64,000 bases of DNA from the NCBI GenBank assembly GCA_008690995.1, contig VRMN01000009.1:434001-498000 (forward strand), read 5' to 3'. Numbering within the stretch: the stretch's first letter is position 1; every line of letters starts with the position of its first letter. The notes beneath the pieces were generated by a model. The model was given only the letters and a program-made list of their open reading frames with translations. It was not told the DNA's origin and searched no databases. This DNA is from Porphyridium purpureum. Lineage: Eukaryota > Rhodophyta > Bangiophyceae > Porphyridiales > Porphyridiaceae. Shown here piece by piece: positions 60,678 through 64,000 of the stretch. The position numbers and the translations under genes are program-made.

Positions 60678-60826
60678 TTTGTGTTGTCTACTAAAAATAC
60701 CACGTTTTACTATAAATTTACAGAAGCCAGAACATTCGGAGCGCGAGGGAGAGCGCGGGAGGGACAGAGCGAGTGAAGGGTGGGAGACGAGAGCAGAGCG
60801 CGGTGAGAGGTGTCTCTGCATTCACG

Positions 60827-62128
60827 ATGCAGCGCAAGCGCCTCGGCGGTATTACCGCGCTGCTGTTTGTTTCGGCACTGCTCGGGACTGCGTGGCTGTG
60901 CTTGGTCTCGCGACACGTGCACGCGTTGCCGCTGAAAGGAGCAGCGAATGACACGGCGCGAGCCGAGGGCGCCGGCTTTGGAAAGGCTGCGGGGGTCGCG
61001 GCGGCCGCGGGGCATCATCAGCATGAGGCGCATCACGGTAAGGATGTGGCGCCAGATCGTCAAGGAGGCTCGGGGCTCTTCAGGTCGAAAGCGGGGCAGA
61101 AAGACTCTACTCAGAAGCTCGCGGCTGGCGCCAACACCAAGGTCGTGTTCGACCACACGGGTGTGCAGAAAAAACGAGAGGGTGTGGCGGGTTCTTCCGA
61201 GGCAGAGATGCACAGCAAAGTCGATAAGTTCGCCAGTCTTTTGAAAAATAAGCGCAAGGCGGACATGGAGGTCGTTGAAGTGCAGCGTGCCGAAATTTTG
61301 AACAAATCGAAAGAGGCCAGGGACAAGGTAGGAACGCAGGGTGACACGCAGGCAGAGAGGGAAGCACGTGATTCGCCGATCAAGTCGTCCCATGCCAAGT
61401 ATCGCTCTTTGCAGCGAGAGCTCGCTGTACAGCAGCAGGGGCAGGTGTTGGAGAAGGAAATGAAGTCGGAAACTCTGGACGGGGCGGATGCTGATGCAGC
61501 GCGCGCAGCCGCCATAGAGCATGCGCACGAGTCTCACGATACACCTGTCGAACTGGGACCTGGCGGACACATTGCGGCCCCAGAGCCAGACGATGCTATC
61601 GGGAGGGAACGTCATTCACATCGTAACGCGAACCGAAAGGATATCGGTTTGGCAGGCGGGCAAGTCGCCGGTATTTCGCCAGAAAAGCACAATGTGATCG
61701 TGGCCGGTGTGCCGGAAGATCGTGGAGACGACGACGGAACGGGTGTATCTTCGAACGCGCTAAAATCTTCAGGCAAAGAAAACGTGTTGGTGTCCAACAC
61801 GTATGACACAACAAAGCTCATGCGCATGTTTGAGCACCTGGAAAGACTCTTCCAGGATCTGGACGAGCGCGGTCGCGATATGGATTCAAAGCGGCGTAAG
61901 ATCTTGACGCGTCGTATCCGAAAGATGGCGCAGCGCTGGAAGGAAAACGAGGATGAGTTCATTCGTCGCGCAGAAGATGAGAAAGCGTTTGCGAAGCGCT
62001 ACAACAAGCTGCTCCCCATCCTCAAGCAGGCCGACTTGCTCCGCATGGAGGAAGACGAATCTCTGGGCCAGGACCTGTGGCCGGTTGTCCACCAGGCGTT
62101 CAGCCAACGTGACTCGGGCGACCAGTAA
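60827..62128 (+). CDS. Type II membrane-anchored coiled-coil protein, uncharacterised
   Basis: ATG 60827 gives 433 residues, preceded by a GA-rich leader. A signal anchor ([17 protein letters not shown], residues about 11-27) follows four basic residues, so the bulk probably faces a lumen. A long hydrophilic, Lys/Glu/Ala-rich region follows with helical heptads, notably the C-terminal part ([20 protein letters not shown] and [20 protein letters not shown]). No domain was recognised; a Golgi location is a guess from the topology. Confidence 0.6.
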   Translation: MQRKRLGGITALLFVSALLGTAWLCLVSRHVHALPLKGAANDTARAEGAGFGKAAGVAAAAGHHQHEAHHGKDVAPDRQGGSGLFRSKAGQKDSTQKLAAGANTKVVFDHTGVQKKREGVAGSSEAEMHSKVDKFASLLKNKRKADMEVVEVQRAEILNKSKEARDKVGTQGDTQAEREARDSPIKSSHAKYRSLQRELAVQQQGQVLEKEMKSETLDGADADAARAAAIEHAHESHDTPVELGPGGHIAAPEPDDAIGRERHSHRNANRKDIGLAGGQVAGISPEKHNVIVAGVPEDRGDDDGTGVSSNALKSSGKENVLVSNTYDTTKLMRMFEHLERLFQDLDERGRDMDSKRRKILTRRIRKMAQRWKENEDEFIRRAEDEKAFAKRYNKLLPILKQADLLRMEEDESLGQDLWPVVHQAFSQRDSGDQ

Positions 62129-62208
62129 GGGGGGAGCAAAACAGCCCACCTTTGCACCTTTTATCTTGGAATAAAATCTTATGTGTTGGAAGAGAGGCGA
62201 GGAGGAGA

Positions 62209-64000
62209 ATGTTTGTAGGGATCGGCCGCGCCACTGCTGTCGCTGCTGAAGCGCCAGCGATAAGAGCGAGACCTGCATCAATTGACGTGACGATGTCGAT
62301 GCGGAGCGCGATGAACGCGAGACGTTGCTGGTCCGCGTGGGCGCGAAAACTGGACGCGTGCGGGGGTGTGGCGGCTTGCCTTCGAACTGTCACTCGCTCG
62401 GACGGAGCTCGCAAAAATCCGTACGTGCGCATGCAGTCGACGACACCCGCGTTCCAGTACAAGGAGTTGTTCCCCGCGGATTCCAGTGCGACGGCGGAGA
62501 CGGAGTATCGCAAGATCGAGGGCTCTGAAAAGTGGGTGGAGGAAGTGACACTTGGCAACCGCACTTTCCTGCAAGTGGATCCGCAGGCACTGCGAAAATT
62601 ATCTGCAGACGCGTTTGTGGACATCGCGCACTTGCTACGCCCCGCGCACCTGCAGCAGCTGTCCAACATTCTGAAGGATCCGGAGGCCTCATCGAACGAC
62701 CGATTCGTTGCGCTCGAGCTGCTAAAGAATGCAAACATTGCGTCGGGCATGATTTTGCCGGGCTGCCAGGATACTGGCACGGCCATTATCTTGGCCAAGC
62801 GTGGCATGAATGTCCTAACGGACGGAAATGACGAAGAGGCGCTTTCTCACGGCGTCTTCGACACATACACTGGCACGAACCTCAGATACAGTCAGGTTGC
62901 TCCACTCGACATGTACACGGAGGTGAACACGAAGACCAACTTGCCTGCGCAGATCGATATCATGGCTACGAAGGGAAGCGAATACAACTTTCTTTTCATT
63001 GCGAAAGGAGGCGGATCCGCCAACAAGACGTTCCTTTATCAGCAAACCAAGGCGCTTCTGAACGAAAAGAAACTGATGGCGTTCCTCGAGGAGAAAATTA
63101 AGACTCTAGGAACGGCGGCATGCCCGCCGTACCACCTCGCAATTGTTGTGGGTGGGCTTTCCGCGGAGCTCACATTGAAAACGGTCAAGCTGGTGAGTAC
63201 AAAGTACCTGGATTCGTTGCCGACCAGCGGTTCCGAGTTTGGCCAGGCCTTCCGGGATCTCGAGCTCGAGAAGAAAGTTTTGCACCTCTGCCAGCAACTC
63301 GGGATTGGCGCACAATTCGGCGGAAAGTACTTTTGCCACGACGTGCGTGTGGTGCGCCTACCGCGGCACGGCGCGTCATGTCCGGTGGGCATTGGGGTGT
63401 CGTGCTCGGCCGATCGTCAAGCAAAGGGAAAAATCACGAAGGAGGGCGTATTTTTGGAAAAGCTGGAGCGCGACGTGGGTAAATATTTACCCGAAGTCAC
63501 GGAGGATGCGTTGGGCAAAGAAGATGCATCCAGCCAGGTCGTTGAAGTGAATTTGAACGAACCCATGGATCAAATCCGGCTCAAGCTGAGCAAGTATCCG
63601 ATTCGCACGCGTCTGTCGTTGACCGGAACCATGGTGGTGGCGCGCGACATTGCGCACGCTAAACTGCTTGAGCGCGTTGAAAACAACGAGCCGCTGCCCG
63701 ACTATGTCAAGAACCATATCATATATTATGCGGGGCCCGCAAAGACGCCAGCAGGTTATGCGTCCGGGTCGTTTGGGCCGACCACGGCGGGCCGCATGGA
63801 TGCGTACGTGGACACCCTCATGAAGCACGGCGCCAGCTTTCTCACTCTTGCCAAAGGCAATCGCAGCAAGGTTGTGACCAAGGCTTGCAAGCAGTACGGG
63901 GGCTTTTATTTGGGCTCGATTGGAGGGCCGGCTGCGATTCTCGCACAGAATTGCATCAAGAAAGTCGACGTGCTCGAGTATCCAGAGCTTGGCATGGAAG
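62209..64000 (+). CDS. Fumarate hydratase class I, 4Fe-4S type (3' end outside window)
   Basis: ATG 62209 opens a frame of 597 codons without a stop to the window edge. The first about 75 residues are Ala/Arg-rich without acidic clusters, like a mitochondrial presequence. Domain signatures of two-domain class I fumarase follow: [13 protein letters not shown] (cluster Cys), [46 protein letters not shown], a third cysteine region [19 protein letters not shown], and in the second domain [39 protein letters not shown] and [12 protein letters not shown]. It hydrates fumarate to malate in the citric acid cycle. Confidence 0.95.
   Translation, partial: MFVGIGRATAVAAEAPAIRARPASIDVTMSMRSAMNARRCWSAWARKLDACGGVAACLRTVTRSDGARKNPYVRMQSTTPAFQYKELFPADSSATAETEYRKIEGSEKWVEEVTLGNRTFLQVDPQALRKLSADAFVDIAHLLRPAHLQQLSNILKDPEASSNDRFVALELLKNANIASGMILPGCQDTGTAIILAKRGMNVLTDGNDEEALSHGVFDTYTGTNLRYSQVAPLDMYTEVNTKTNLPAQIDIMATKGSEYNFLFIAKGGGSANKTFLYQQTKALLNEKKLMAFLEEKIKTLGTAACPPYHLAIVVGGLSAELTLKTVKLVSTKYLDSLPTSGSEFGQAFRDLELEKKVLHLCQQLGIGAQFGGKYFCHDVRVVRLPRHGASCPVGIGVSCSADRQAKGKITKEGVFLEKLERDVGKYLPEVTEDALGKEDASSQVVEVNLNEPMDQIRLKLSKYPIRTRLSLTGTMVVARDIAHAKLLERVENNEPLPDYVKNHIIYYAGPAKTPAGYASGSFGPTTAGRMDAYVDTLMKHGASFLTLAKGNRSKVVTKACKQYGGFYLGSIGGPAAILAQNCIKKVDVLEYPELGME

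Overview
This looks like nuclear DNA of a unicellular photosynthetic eukaryote, most likely a red alga close to Porphyridium. GC content is moderate to high. Most genes are single open frames with no intron I could identify, and spacing is tight on both strands. The content mixes conserved eukaryotic nuclear genes (DDX6/Dhh1, BAF60/Swp73, SSRP1, LIG1, PARN, BUD23) with plastid-type genes (malonyl-CoA:ACP transacylase, an MGDG-synthase-like transferase, a DUF2997 protein) and organellar genes (a bL25-like ribosomal protein, type II NADH dehydrogenase, an OPR protein). I saw no ribosomal RNA, tRNA, CRISPR array or intact mobile element.

Layout. Positions 1-885 hold the 5' part of an RST-domain (TAF4-like) gene that leaves the window on the left. 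A damaged district covers 1.8-12.8 kb: a rhodanese-methyltransferase, a membrane-anchored pepsin-like protease, FabD/MCAT, a DUF1275 membrane protein, an uncharacterised gene and a WDDTL-type HAD protein. Their protein signatures are clear, but the reading frame keeps changing. From 13.2 kb onward frames are clean: BAF60/Swp73, a truncated flavohemoglobin, a Gly-rich membrane protein, a bL25-like protein, DUF2997, DDX6, a CUE protein, an MsrB-like protein, a large OPR protein, an F-box/LRR protein, a TKL kinase (with a decayed copy of its 3' end about 3 kb upstream), NDH-2, PARN, the MGDG-synthase-like transferase and BUD23.

The right third is rich in genome-maintenance genes: LIG1, an APE2-type AP endonuclease and a family-4-like uracil-DNA glycosylase lie within about 11 kb, followed by the FACT subunit SSRP1. 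Also here are a class 3 lipase with one homopolymer frameshift, an EF-hand protein, phytochelatin synthase, a membrane-anchored coiled-coil protein and a class I fumarase that runs off the right edge. A short TnpB/Fanzor-like zinc-finger fossil lies at 43.2-43.5 kb.

Gene order often alternates. Seven convergent pairs end within 3-154 bp of each other. Divergent pairs share promoters that carry recurring short motifs (a CTGTAC(C) box and TTAACGG/CCATTAAA repeats) and purine-rich leaders. The most unusual points are the indel-rich district, two head-to-head pairs whose candidate ATGs overlap inside one CATG, a perfect 12-bp inverted repeat in the MGDG/BUD23 promoter, the truncated flavohemoglobin, the APE2 with three PIP-like motifs and the clustering of base-excision-repair genes.
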